Below, piece after piece: positions 22,587-30,080 of a stretch of 45,012 nucleotides of DNA (positions within the stretch are counted from its first letter, which is position 1; every line of letters starts with the position of its first letter). Made by a program: the position numbers and the translations under genes. The notes below the pieces were generated by a model, which ran no database searches, was not told the origin of the DNA, and worked only from the letters and a program-made list of their open reading frames with translations. The stretch is taken from the NCBI GenBank assembly GCA_903884535.1, contig CAISEZ010000148.1, positions 1-45,012 on the forward strand. The letters are read 5' to 3'. Source of the DNA: an uncultured Verrucomicrobia subdivision 3 bacterium (GTDB lineage: Bacteria > Verrucomicrobiota > Verrucomicrobiia > Limisphaerales > UBA11358).

Positions 22587-24614
22587 ATGTCGCGCCCGCG
22601 CCTGCTCGCCTTGTTGCTTGCCTTGATCACGTTCGCCGCCTTTCTGCCGGCGACGCGCTTCGCGTTCATCAACTACGACGACAACGATTATGTGACCGCC
22701 AATCCGCCAGTGCAGGCGGGGCTTTCGTGGAGCGGCGTGAAATGGGCATTCACCACCCGGCACGCGAACAACTGGCATCCGCTCACCTGGCTTTCGCACA
22801 TGGCCGACTGCACGCTGTTCGGGCTGAATCCCGGCGGGCATCATCTGGTGAACGTGCTGTTTCACACGGCGAACACGGTGCTGCTGTTCGTGCTGGTGCT
22901 GCGGCTGACGGGTGCGCTGTGGCCGGCGGTGTTCGTGGCCGCGCTGTTCGGCTGGCATCCACTGCACGTGGAATCCGTCGCGTGGATTGCGGAGCGCAAG
23001 GATGTGTTGAGCACATTTTTTGCGCTGCTCACGCTGTTGAGCTATGCAAAATATGTCGAGGCGTCCAAAGTCCAAAGTCCAAAGTCCAAAGTTTTTTTTG
23101 CGGGCAGTCTGCTGGCTTTCGCGCTCGGCTTGCTGGCCAAGCCGATGCTCGTCACGCTGCCGTTCGTGCTACTGTTGCTGGATTATTGGCCGCTGAATCG
23201 GGTTGCAGGTTGCAGGTTGCAGGTTGCAAGTTGCGCCACGCCGAACCTTCAACCTTCAACCTTCAACCTTCAACTTTTAACCGAGAAATGGCCATTCTTC
23301 CTGCTCACCGCGCTTTCCTGCGCGCTCACTTTTCTGGCGCAATCGCAAGTGGTGCACGGCAGTTCGGCGGTGATGTCGCTCGGCGTCGTTCCGCTGCACT
23401 ACCGGTTGAAAAATGTTCCGGTGGCTTACGCCGAATATTTATCGAAGCTGGCGTGGCCGGCCAAACTCGCGGTGTTTTATCCGCTCGCCGACATCATCCC
23501 GCCGGTTCGCGTCGCCGTGGCCGTAGCGCTGCTGCTTCTGATTTCTGCGGTGGTTGTGCGCTGGTGGCGGACGCGGCCGTATCTGCCCGTCGGCTGGTTG
23601 TGGTTTCTGGGCACGCTTGTGCCGGTCATCGGCCTGGTGCAAGTCGGCGGCGCGGCGCTGGCCGACCGTTACAGCTACCTGCCGTCTATCGGCATTTTCC
23701 TCATCGTCGCTTTTGCCGCACGTGATGCGCTTCAGCGCTTTCCGTCGGCAATAAAATTTTTCGCCGCCGCCGGAATTTTAATTCTAGCCGGCAGCCTGTG
23801 CGCCATGGAAAAACAACTCGCCGGCTGGCAAAGCAGTGAGACGCTGTTCCGGCACGCGCTCGCCGTGACCACGGACAACGATGTCGCCCGCACCGATCTG
23901 GCCATTGCGTTGCAAGACCAGGGCCGCTGGCCGGCGGCGCTCACGAATTTTCAAGCCGCCGTCCGGCTCGCGCCCGAACGCCCCATGCTGCACAACAATC
24001 TGGGCAATCTTCTCGACCGGCTCGGCCGCCACGCCGAGGCGCTTGCCGAATACCGCGAAGCCGTCCGCCGGCTGCCCGGCGAAGCCGCAGGTCACCTCGG
24101 CGCGGGCAATGAACTCATCGCGCTGGGAAAAACGGACGACGCGCTGACGGAATTTTCCGCCGCCGTCCGATTGGACGCCACGCTCGCCGCGCCGCACGCC
24201 GGCATCGCGAAAATATTTTTCCTGCAAGGTCGCGACGCCGAGGCCGTGGAACAACTCCGCGCCGCGCTGAACCTTGAGCCGGACAATCTGCAAATCCTCG
24301 CCGCCGCCGCACATTATCTCGCCGCGAATGAAAATGTCGCCGCACGCGACGGCCGGTTGGCGCTCGCGCTCGCCGCCAAGGCGAACGCGCTGGCCGGCGG
24401 GAACCAGCCGCTTTATTTCGACGTGCTCGGCATGGCGCTGGCCGAGACCGGCGATTTCACCAATGCGCAAACCTGCGCCCAAAACGCGCTCATTCTAGCC
24501 AATGCCGCGCAGATGAAAAACACCGGTGAAATCCAGCAACGGCTGGAGCTTTACAAAAATCGCCAGCCGTGGCGGGAATCGTTCCGTGCTCCGAACGCGC
24601 CGGCGAAAAATTAA
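22587..24614 (+). CDS. Multi-pass GT-C-like membrane protein with TPR repeats (copy 2)
   Basis: A 675-residue paralogue of the upstream gene, homologous from MSRPRLLALLLALI to the shared ending RLELYK--QPWRESFRAPNAPAKN. It has the same NYDDNDYVTANP loop, NNWHPLTWLSHMAD, FGWHPLHVESVAWIAERKDVLST, about ten membrane helices and a C-terminal TPR array (RPMLHNNLGNLLDRLGRHAEALAEYREAV). The duplication includes about 40 bases of upstream DNA (CTTTGCCC...GCAAAATCGCTTA before both starts). Heptad elements are translated at 23063-23090 (SKVQSPKSKV) and 23201-23278. Its end overlaps the convergent bioD by four bases. The same function as copy 1 with another substrate is plausible. Confidence 0.8.
   Translation: MSRPRLLALLLALITFAAFLPATRFAFINYDDNDYVTANPPVQAGLSWSGVKWAFTTRHANNWHPLTWLSHMADCTLFGLNPGGHHLVNVLFHTANTVLLFVLVLRLTGALWPAVFVAALFGWHPLHVESVAWIAERKDVLSTFFALLTLLSYAKYVEASKVQSPKSKVFFAGSLLAFALGLLAKPMLVTLPFVLLLLDYWPLNRVAGCRLQVASCATPNLQPSTFNLQLLTEKWPFFLLTALSCALTFLAQSQVVHGSSAVMSLGVVPLHYRLKNVPVAYAEYLSKLAWPAKLAVFYPLADIIPPVRVAVAVALLLLISAVVVRWWRTRPYLPVGWLWFLGTLVPVIGLVQVGGAALADRYSYLPSIGIFLIVAFAARDALQRFPSAIKFFAAAGILILAGSLCAMEKQLAGWQSSETLFRHALAVTTDNDVARTDLAIALQDQGRWPAALTNFQAAVRLAPERPMLHNNLGNLLDRLGRHAEALAEYREAVRRLPGEAAGHLGAGNELIALGKTDDALTEFSAAVRLDATLAAPHAGIAKIFFLQGRDAEAVEQLRAALNLEPDNLQILAAAAHYLAANENVAARDGRLALALAAKANALAGGNQPLYFDVLGMALAETGDFTNAQTCAQNALILANAAQMKNTGEIQQRLELYKNRQPWRESFRAPNAPAKN
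23063..23090. repeat. GTCCAAA heptad array inside TPR gene 2
   Basis: Four exact tandem copies of GTCCAAA, followed by a run of T. It encodes KVQSPKSKV in the TPR protein. The matching place in copy 1 (21019-21039) has the decayed heptads GTCAAAA, GCCCAAA, GGCCAAA. The same unit in the other strand sense (TTTGGAC) is in the element before murJ. Confidence 0.8.
23201..23278. repeat. In-frame heptad inverted-arm element inside TPR gene 2
   Basis: Left arm: GGTTGCA four times, AGTTGCG (23201-23235). Spacer CCACGCCG. Right arm: AACCTTC four times, AACTTTT (23244-23278). It sits at the same codon position as the element in copy 1, directly after LDYWPLNR, and is translated in frame. Confidence 0.85.
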
Positions 24615-25285
24615 ATTGCGACCAGCGCGGCGAGCGCTTTACGCACGCGCGGATTCTTCAAAACGGTCGCTGGTTCGAAATTTTTGCCAAGCCACGGCAG
24701 CGTAAAAATGTTCTCCACCAGAAAAAATTGGGCCAGCAGTTTTTCGTTGGTCGCCGTCGCCGCGTCCGGTTTCGGCGGCGACATCAAAACCACTTTGGCC
24801 CGGGCGCGCAGATTTTTCGGCAGGGCTGCAAGCGTCAGCAGCAGGTGATTCGCCGCGCCCAGCTTGTTGGCCGCGACGATGATTGGTGTGGCGCGCAATG
24901 CCACGATCAAATCACGCGAATCAAAATCCTCGCCGAGCGGACTCAGCAGGCCGCCCGCGCCTTCGACCAGCAATACGTCGGATTTTTTCCGCGTCGCACG
25001 GATGTGCGCCACGACGTGCGCCAGCCGCACCGATTTCTTTTCCAATTGCGCAGCGAGCGCTGGCGCAATGGCGGCGCGGAAAGGCCACGGATTAATTTCA
25101 TCCAGCGTGAGCGTGCCGTTCATCGCCGCAAAAATGATCCGCGCGTCGTTGCGGCCGCCGGAGCAAATGGGTTTCAGCGCCGTCGCGTGGATGCCGTGCG
25201 CCCGCAAAAACCGCGTAAGCAGCGCGGTCAAAACCGTTTTGCCGACGCCGGTGTCCGTGCCGGTGATGAAAAGCGTTTGCGCCAT
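24611..25285 (-). CDS. bioD: ATP-dependent dethiobiotin synthetase
   Basis: Closes the ureido ring of dethiobiotin from DAPA, CO2 and ATP. The 224-residue protein has the P-loop ITGTDTGVGKT (residues 7-17), ALKPICSG with the substrate Lys, and VEGAGGLLSPLGED (Mg/ATP site), then IIVAANKLGAANHLLLTL. Length is normal for BioD. It is alone here, without bioA, bioF or bioB. Its stop overlaps the end of the convergent TPR gene. Confidence 0.95.
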   Translation of the reverse strand: MAQTLFITGTDTGVGKTVLTALLTRFLRAHGIHATALKPICSGGRNDARIIFAAMNGTLTLDEINPWPFRAAIAPALAAQLEKKSVRLAHVVAHIRATRKKSDVLLVEGAGGLLSPLGEDFDSRDLIVALRATPIIVAANKLGAANHLLLTLAALPKNLRARAKVVLMSPPKPDAATATNEKLLAQFFLVENIFTLPWLGKNFEPATVLKNPRVRKALAALVAI

Positions 25286-25331
25286 TTTTGAATATCAAAG
25301 CGGAAACAAGAGCAGCGCGCCATCAAAACCG

Positions 25332-25361
25332 TTGACGCAAACGGCGCGGGTCAGCTATGCT
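25332..25361 (+). promoter_or_regulatory. Sigma-70-type promoter of trigger factor
   Basis: TTGACG at 25332-25337 and TATGCT at 25356-25361 are separated by 18 bp. This is a strong match for a housekeeping promoter. The ATG inside the -10 box (25357) is thus unlikely to be a start codon, which supports the GTG start at 25390. Confidence 0.65.
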
Positions 25362-25389
25362 GCGCGGCTCGTTAACCGAGAATTTTATT

Positions 25390-26700
25390 GTGAATATTAC
25401 CGTTGAAAATCTGGCCCCGTGCAAAAAACTAGTGCGGGTGGAAGTGGACGCGAAGTCCGTGGACGAAATTTTTGATGCCATCACGAAGGACTATCAGAAA
25501 CAGGCGGCGCTGCCTGGTTTCCGTCCCGGCAAGGCGCCGCGCGCCATGGTCGTGAAAAAATACGACGCGGAAATCACGGAGGAAGCCAAGCGCAAGCTCA
25601 TCGGCGAGAATTACCGCAAGGCGCTCGAGGAGAAAAAAATCCAGGCCGTCAGCCAGCCCGACATCGAGGAAATCCAGTTCGGCCGCGGCCAGGTTTTGCA
25701 GTTCGCGGCGACGATCGAGACCGCGCCGGAATTTGCGCTGCCGGATTATACCAAGCTGCCCGCCACGCGCGAAGCGAAGACCGTGACGGACGCCGACGTG
25801 GACCACGCGCTGGATTTGCTGCGCGGCCAGCAGGCGAAATTTGACACCGTGGCGCGCGAGGCGAAGGCCGGCGACGTGGCCGTGGTGAATTACACCGGCA
25901 CGGTGGACGGCAAGGCCATCACCGAACTTGCGCCGACGGCGAAGGGTTTGACGGAGCAGAAAAATTTCTGGGTGGAACTGACGCCGGGTTCGTTCATTCC
26001 CGGTTTTGGCGACCAGCTCATCGGCACCAAGGCTCGCGACAAACGCACGGTGAATGTTGATTTCCCCGCCGATTTTGTGACGAAAGAACTCGTCGGCAAA
26101 AAAGGCGTTTACGAAGTCGAGGTTGTCGAGGTGAAGGAAAAAGTGCTGCCGGCGGTGGACGAGGCGTTCGCCAAGAGCTTCGGCGCGGAAGATTTGGAGA
26201 AATTGAAGGCCGGCGTCCGCACGGATCTGGAAAACGAATTGAAACATTCGCAGACGAAGTCGGTGCGCGGCCAGATTGTGAAAGGCCTGCTCGGTCGTGT
26301 GAATTTCGACCTGCCGGAATCGGCGGTCGCCAATGAAACGCGTAACGTGGTCTATGATCTCGTGCGCGAAAACACCAAGCGCGGCGTGGGTCGCGATTTG
26401 ATCGAGTCGCAGAAGGACGAGATTTATTCAATTGCCGCGCAAAACGCGAAGGAACGCGTGAAGCTGGCATTCCTGGTGCAGCGCATTGCGGAGCAGGAAA
26501 AGATTTCGGTGACGCAGGAAGAGGCGCTGCAACGTGCCCAGCAAATGGCGGCGATGTATCAGATTCCGCTCGAGAAGTTCATCCAGGATTTGCAGAAGCG
26601 GAATGGCGTGAATGAGATTTTTGAGCAGTTGCTGCACGAAAAAGTTTTTGCGCTGCTCGAAACGACTGCTATCGTCACGGAAACCGCTCCGGCGAAGTAA
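25390..26700 (+). CDS. tig: Trigger factor, ribosome-associated chaperone and prolyl isomerase
   Basis: Binds the ribosome exit tunnel and assists nascent chains. The 436-residue protein has the N-terminal ribosome-binding domain with GFRPGKAPRAMV (family GFRxGKxP motif, about residues 44-55), an FKBP-type domain (about 150-235, with GDVAVVNYTGTVDGK and FIPGFGDQLIG), and a long C-terminal helical arm. An upstream in-frame ATG at 25357 lies within a -10 box, so GTG 25390 (MNITVENLAPCK) is preferred. The usual neighbours clpP and clpX are not in the window. Confidence 0.95.
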   Translation: MNITVENLAPCKKLVRVEVDAKSVDEIFDAITKDYQKQAALPGFRPGKAPRAMVVKKYDAEITEEAKRKLIGENYRKALEEKKIQAVSQPDIEEIQFGRGQVLQFAATIETAPEFALPDYTKLPATREAKTVTDADVDHALDLLRGQQAKFDTVAREAKAGDVAVVNYTGTVDGKAITELAPTAKGLTEQKNFWVELTPGSFIPGFGDQLIGTKARDKRTVNVDFPADFVTKELVGKKGVYEVEVVEVKEKVLPAVDEAFAKSFGAEDLEKLKAGVRTDLENELKHSQTKSVRGQIVKGLLGRVNFDLPESAVANETRNVVYDLVRENTKRGVGRDLIESQKDEIYSIAAQNAKERVKLAFLVQRIAEQEKISVTQEEALQRAQQMAAMYQIPLEKFIQDLQKRNGVNEIFEQLLHEKVFALLETTAIVTETAPAK

Positions 26701-26743
26701 CTAACTGGTTACCTTGCGCGGTCGGGCGGCGTCTGGCTCGTTT

Positions 26744-28288
26744 ATGAAACGCATTGGCATCAGTCTGTTTTTTTCCGCCTCGCTGGCGGCGGCGGTGGCG
26801 CAGACCAACGCAACGCCGCGCGCGTTGTCGCTGGACGACTGTATCCAATCGGCGCTCGCGCACAATTTCGACCTGCAAATTCAGCGCTACGACCCGCAGC
26901 TTTCGCTTTACGGTTTGTATGCGGACTACAGCGGCTACGACCCCACGTTTAATTTGTCCGGCGAACACAAGTGGAACTCCGGGGCGATCTCATCGAACGG
27001 TTACACGAACACGACACTGATCGGAACCAACGCGGTTTCCAACTTTGTCTTATTTCCGCGCAATTCGTCCGATCAAAACCTCCTCAACACGGATTTGGGC
27101 GGGTCGCTGCCGTGGGGTTTGAATTACGATTTTGTTGCGAACCTGACGCAGAGTTACGGCCCGAGTTATTCTGGGACGACCAACCTGCTGGCCAGCGCGA
27201 ACAAAAACACGGACGGCTCGGTGGAGGTGGATTTGACGCAGCATCTGCTGAAGAATTTTTGGATTGATTCGACCCGGTTGACCATTCAGGTGGACAAAAA
27301 CCGGTTGAAATATGCGGGTCAAACCTTGCGCCAGCATTTCATCAACACCATTACCGAAGTCGAGAACGCTTACTATGAGCTGATTTACGCGCAGGAAAGT
27401 GTCAAGGTCCAACAGGAAGCACTCACGCTCGCGCAAACACAACTCGATCAGGACAAGCAGCGGGTGCAGGTCGGCAGTCTGGCGCCGCTGGATGTGCAGC
27501 AGGATGAAGCGCAGGTGGCGCAGAGTCAGGCCAGTTTGATCGCCGCCCAAAGCAAACTCAACTCCAGCCAGAACGCATTGAAAAATCTAATCACCGACAA
27601 GTATACGGAATGGCACGATGTGGACATCCAGCCGACGGCCACCCTGGCGGCGCCGGTGGTGATGTTTGATTTGCAGGATAGTTGGAACAAGGGCCTGACG
27701 ATCCGCCCGGATTTGTTGCAGGCACGGCTGGATGTGGAGAAACAGGGGATTAATTTGAAGTTCGAGCGCAACCAGCTTTTCCCCTCGCTGGACGTGGTGG
27801 GTTCTTACGGCTATGGCGGCGCGAACCGTGATTACAGCGGCACCTTTGACCAGATCAACACCGGCGACCAGCCTTATTATACTTTCGGCGCCAAACTTTC
27901 CATGCCGCTCGGCAACGTGTCCGCGCGCAACGGTTACAAGGCCGGCAAGGTGACCGAAAAACAACTCCTGCTCACGTTGAAGCAACTGGAGCAAACGGTC
28001 ATGGTGAACATTGACAATGCCGTGAAACTGGCGCAATCGGATTATCAAAGCGTGGAAGCTTCGCGACAGGCGCGCACTTACGCTGAAGCCGCGCTGAATG
28101 CCGAGCAGAAAAAATACGCCGTCGGCAAGAGCACGACGTTCACCGTTTTGCAGTTGCAGAACACCTTGACCAGCGATCGTGCCGCGGAAATTCGCGCGCT
28201 GGCCAACTACAATGAGGATCTGGCCAATCTTTCGCAGCAGGAAGGCAGCACGCTGGAACGCCACAAGATTGACGTGCAGGCGAAGTGA
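26744..28288 (+). CDS. TolC-family outer-membrane efflux protein
   Basis: A 514-residue outer-membrane channel-type protein. A signal peptide spans residues 1-19 (MKRIGISLFFSASLAAAVA). LSLDDCIQSALAHNFDLQIQ is the typical OEP opening. Two coiled-coil OEP repeats follow, with ITEVENAYYELIYAQESVKV and QDEAQVAQSQASLIAAQSKL in the first and VNIDNAVKLAQSDYQSVEAS in the second. Residues 70-140 hold an extra Asn/Ser/Gly-rich segment that is uncommon. No periplasmic adaptor or pump gene is adjacent, so the partner is unknown. The start at 26744 gives the signal peptide. Confidence 0.88.
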   Translation: MKRIGISLFFSASLAAAVAQTNATPRALSLDDCIQSALAHNFDLQIQRYDPQLSLYGLYADYSGYDPTFNLSGEHKWNSGAISSNGYTNTTLIGTNAVSNFVLFPRNSSDQNLLNTDLGGSLPWGLNYDFVANLTQSYGPSYSGTTNLLASANKNTDGSVEVDLTQHLLKNFWIDSTRLTIQVDKNRLKYAGQTLRQHFINTITEVENAYYELIYAQESVKVQQEALTLAQTQLDQDKQRVQVGSLAPLDVQQDEAQVAQSQASLIAAQSKLNSSQNALKNLITDKYTEWHDVDIQPTATLAAPVVMFDLQDSWNKGLTIRPDLLQARLDVEKQGINLKFERNQLFPSLDVVGSYGYGGANRDYSGTFDQINTGDQPYYTFGAKLSMPLGNVSARNGYKAGKVTEKQLLLTLKQLEQTVMVNIDNAVKLAQSDYQSVEASRQARTYAEAALNAEQKKYAVGKSTTFTVLQLQNTLTSDRAAEIRALANYNEDLANLSQQEGSTLERHKIDVQAK

Positions 28289-28296
28289 GCGTTGGG

Positions 28297-28324
28297 GAAA
28301 GCTCCAAGCACCAAGCTTCAACAT
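28297..28324. repeat. Heptad arm (CCAAGC type), left border of the island
   Basis: Four heptads: GAAAGCT, CCAAGCA, CCAAGCT, TCAACAT. The reverse-sense partner is at 31536-31556 (AGTTTGG, ATGGTGG, TGCTTGG). Both lie just outside the inverted repeats 28341-28364 and 31478-31502. Confidence 0.5.
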
Positions 28325-28340
28325 CCGGAGAAGCTCGAAT

Positions 28341-28364
28341 AAAATGAATTCAAGCTGGATAAAA
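28341..28364 (+). repeat. Left inverted repeat of the island
   Basis: The 24-base sequence matches the reverse complement of 31478-31502 with two mismatches and one gap. It stands 50 bases past the stop of the TolC-like gene. Confidence 0.6.
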
Positions 28365-28477
28365 TACTAGGGATCCCTTTATGAAATTTGCGCTGGCAAA
28401 GCAATTGTAGGAGCAGTTCCCGTGGGTAAATCTGGTGGATCAATTCCGACGAATGGTTCACCAGCCGCATGGCCGCC

Positions 28478-29404
28478 TCACGCACTCATGCCATGAAACT
28501 CTCGATGCTGTGAGAAATAATCCGCCTTGGGCCGAAGGGAAACGCCGCTGGCAAATTGCAGCAGCCGGCCCGCATACGGCTGGAGCCGCAAGCCTTCCGG
28601 CCCGTTTTCCGTGAACCGTTGTGGTGCCAGCACCACCCGGCCGTCACCGCGCACCGACCACAAACCCTCATCAAACATCCAGTGCGCGTTTTTGCAGAGC
28701 GCCAGCCCGTTTTCAATGTCATCATTTTGCGATTCCGCAAACGGTTCAATGTGCGCTGCGTCCACGATCGCCGCGCCATCCGCGGTCAGACAGCACAGCC
28801 CCGTCAGCGCGCAGGTGAATTTATAGCGCGACACCACTTGCACCGCGAACCGCGCGCTTCGGCCTTTCTTGCGTGCCGCTTCCTCCGCCTCCTTGTTCAG
28901 TGCGGCGATGCGTGGCTCGGTTCTGTCCGCCCCGTCCACACACAAGCCGAGGCTCACCAGCAATGCCACCCGCTCGCGCGGTTCGAAATAGCGTGACACC
29001 AGCAGCAGGCGGGCCTTCAAACGGAAGGCCGCATCTGCCAGCAGATCGAAAAACTCCTCGTGAAGCTCGCAAACAAAGCAGGTTCCCGGCGATTGTGCCG
29101 TGGTCATTTCCAGGGTGAAAGCCTGCCAGAATCCTTGCGTGCGCAGGTAGAAGAAGGGCATCCGCATGTCCAGCCGCGTCGGCCAGCGCTCGGATACCAG
29201 CGCGCCGTAAGATTTGAAGCGCAACACCAGCCCGGCGATCCGCATAAAAGTCCGGCCAGTCAATTCGCCCGCCTCCGCCATGTCGAGCAGGCAGAGCAAT
29301 AGCAGCGGCTTATGCGGTGCCTTGCCGCGACACTTCCCGCTGCCCGTCGCCGCGTTCAGTTTCGTCAGCTTGCCCAGCCACTTTTTTGCCAGCTCGTTTT
29401 TCAT
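28478..29404 (-). CDS. HNH endonuclease, putative restriction-type nuclease
   Basis: A 308-residue protein. The C-terminal HNH module is clear: YKFTCALTGL, DAAHIEPF with His218, NGLALCKNAHWMFDEG with Asn232 and His241. The N-terminal half has a KAPHKPLLLLCLLDMAEAG segment (29-47) that I associate with modification-sensing domains of COG3440-type predicted restriction nucleases. A Cys-rich spot (TCFVCEL) occurs at 108-114. It may act as a type IV-like nuclease against modified DNA; that is inference. The gene lies in the island with an HTH gene and fic. Confidence 0.8.
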   Translation of the reverse strand: MKNELAKKWLGKLTKLNAATGSGKCRGKAPHKPLLLLCLLDMAEAGELTGRTFMRIAGLVLRFKSYGALVSERWPTRLDMRMPFFYLRTQGFWQAFTLEMTTAQSPGTCFVCELHEEFFDLLADAAFRLKARLLLVSRYFEPRERVALLVSLGLCVDGADRTEPRIAALNKEAEEAARKKGRSARFAVQVVSRYKFTCALTGLCCLTADGAAIVDAAHIEPFAESQNDDIENGLALCKNAHWMFDEGLWSVRGDGRVVLAPQRFTENGPEGLRLQPYAGRLLQFASGVSLRPKADYFSQHREFHGMSA

Positions 29405-29478
29405 GGCGCGTCAAAAATACACATTCATCCACCACTCGCCCAGTAAATGCTTTTCGTTGAAGGCGTCTGCACTTACCT

Positions 29479-29874
29479 TTACCCGTAGTAACGGCTGACG
29501 CGGGTAGTTTGGGCCAGATGACTTTGCACCTCACTCCACCGGAAACAAACCGAGCGCCCGATTTTGTAATAAGGCAGCAGGCCGCGATTCATCCAGTTGT
29601 CCACGGTCCGCAAGGTTTTGCCCAAACGTTGTGCCACGTCGGCCTTGGTGATGAATCCTTCCTCGGCAGTTGTCGGCCTTGATCCCATCGTCATCGGCAA
29701 TGCCGAACTCATTCCGTTTGGAAAATGCCCCACCGCTTTGGCCCCGTCGGGCAGTTTGCCGACCATGATTTCTGCGACGGCTTGATCCACGCGGGTGCAG
29801 ACAATTCGCGTCATGGTCGTAGCGAGTTCAGCCAGCGCCTTTTGAAGTTGTTCAGATTCAGGAGTGTTATTCAT
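29479..29874 (-). CDS. Helix-turn-helix DNA-binding protein (excisionase/AlpA-like)
   Basis: A 131-residue protein. An N-terminal helix pair (SEQLQKALAELATTMTRI) is followed by a linker and a C-terminal HTH_17-type winged helix: FITKADVAQRLGKTLRTVDNWMNRGL then PYYKIGRSVCFRWSEVQSHL. This is the architecture of excisionase-like and MerR-related regulators. It might regulate the island or assist recombination. The ATG at 29874 is chosen over an upstream in-frame start that adds 12 residues with poor content. It is 74 bases upstream of the HNH gene. Two hairpins with identical loops are in its leader region (30011-30077). Confidence 0.75.
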   Translation of the reverse strand: MNNTPESEQLQKALAELATTMTRIVCTRVDQAVAEIMVGKLPDGAKAVGHFPNGMSSALPMTMGSRPTTAEEGFITKADVAQRLGKTLRTVDNWMNRGLLPYYKIGRSVCFRWSEVQSHLAQTTRVSRYYG

Positions 29875-30010
29875 GGCGGCAAAAAAAACGCCCACAGATC
29901 CTTCTGGCAAGCTTTTTTGCTATTCGTCGTCCGCCAATGCTGCCTCACCGGAAGCAATGTCCCCAGCGCTCGTGACATGACCTAAACCCCAAATTTGATA
30001 AGCTGAATTC

Positions 30011-30077
30011 GTTGGGAGTAGTGACCCAACCAAAAAATAAAGTTTTATGGAATGAGGCTGGAGTAGTGTTCAGCCTC
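30011..30077. other. Two adjacent hairpins sharing the loop AGTAGTG
   Basis: Hairpin 1: GTTGGG (30011-30016), loop AGTAGTGA, CCCAAC (30025-30030). Hairpin 2: GAGGCTG (30054-30060), loop GAGTAGTGTT, CAGCCTC (30071-30077). The stems differ completely yet both loops contain AGTAGTG (30017-30023, 30062-30068). They lie between the HTH gene and fic. Hairpin 2 is followed by TTTTC on the plus strand and may double as a terminator; the shared loop suggests a protein- or RNA-binding signal instead. Confidence 0.5.
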
Positions 30078-30080
30078 TTT

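Noticed and set aside
23063-23278. CRISPR array
   Set aside because: The repeats are 7 bases long with no unique spacers, the arms are inverted, and the stretch is translated. No cas genes are present.
25357-25389. ATG start for trigger factor at 25357
   Set aside because: This ATG is part of a good -10 box (TATGCT), and the extra residues do not fit the family, so the GTG at 25390 is used.
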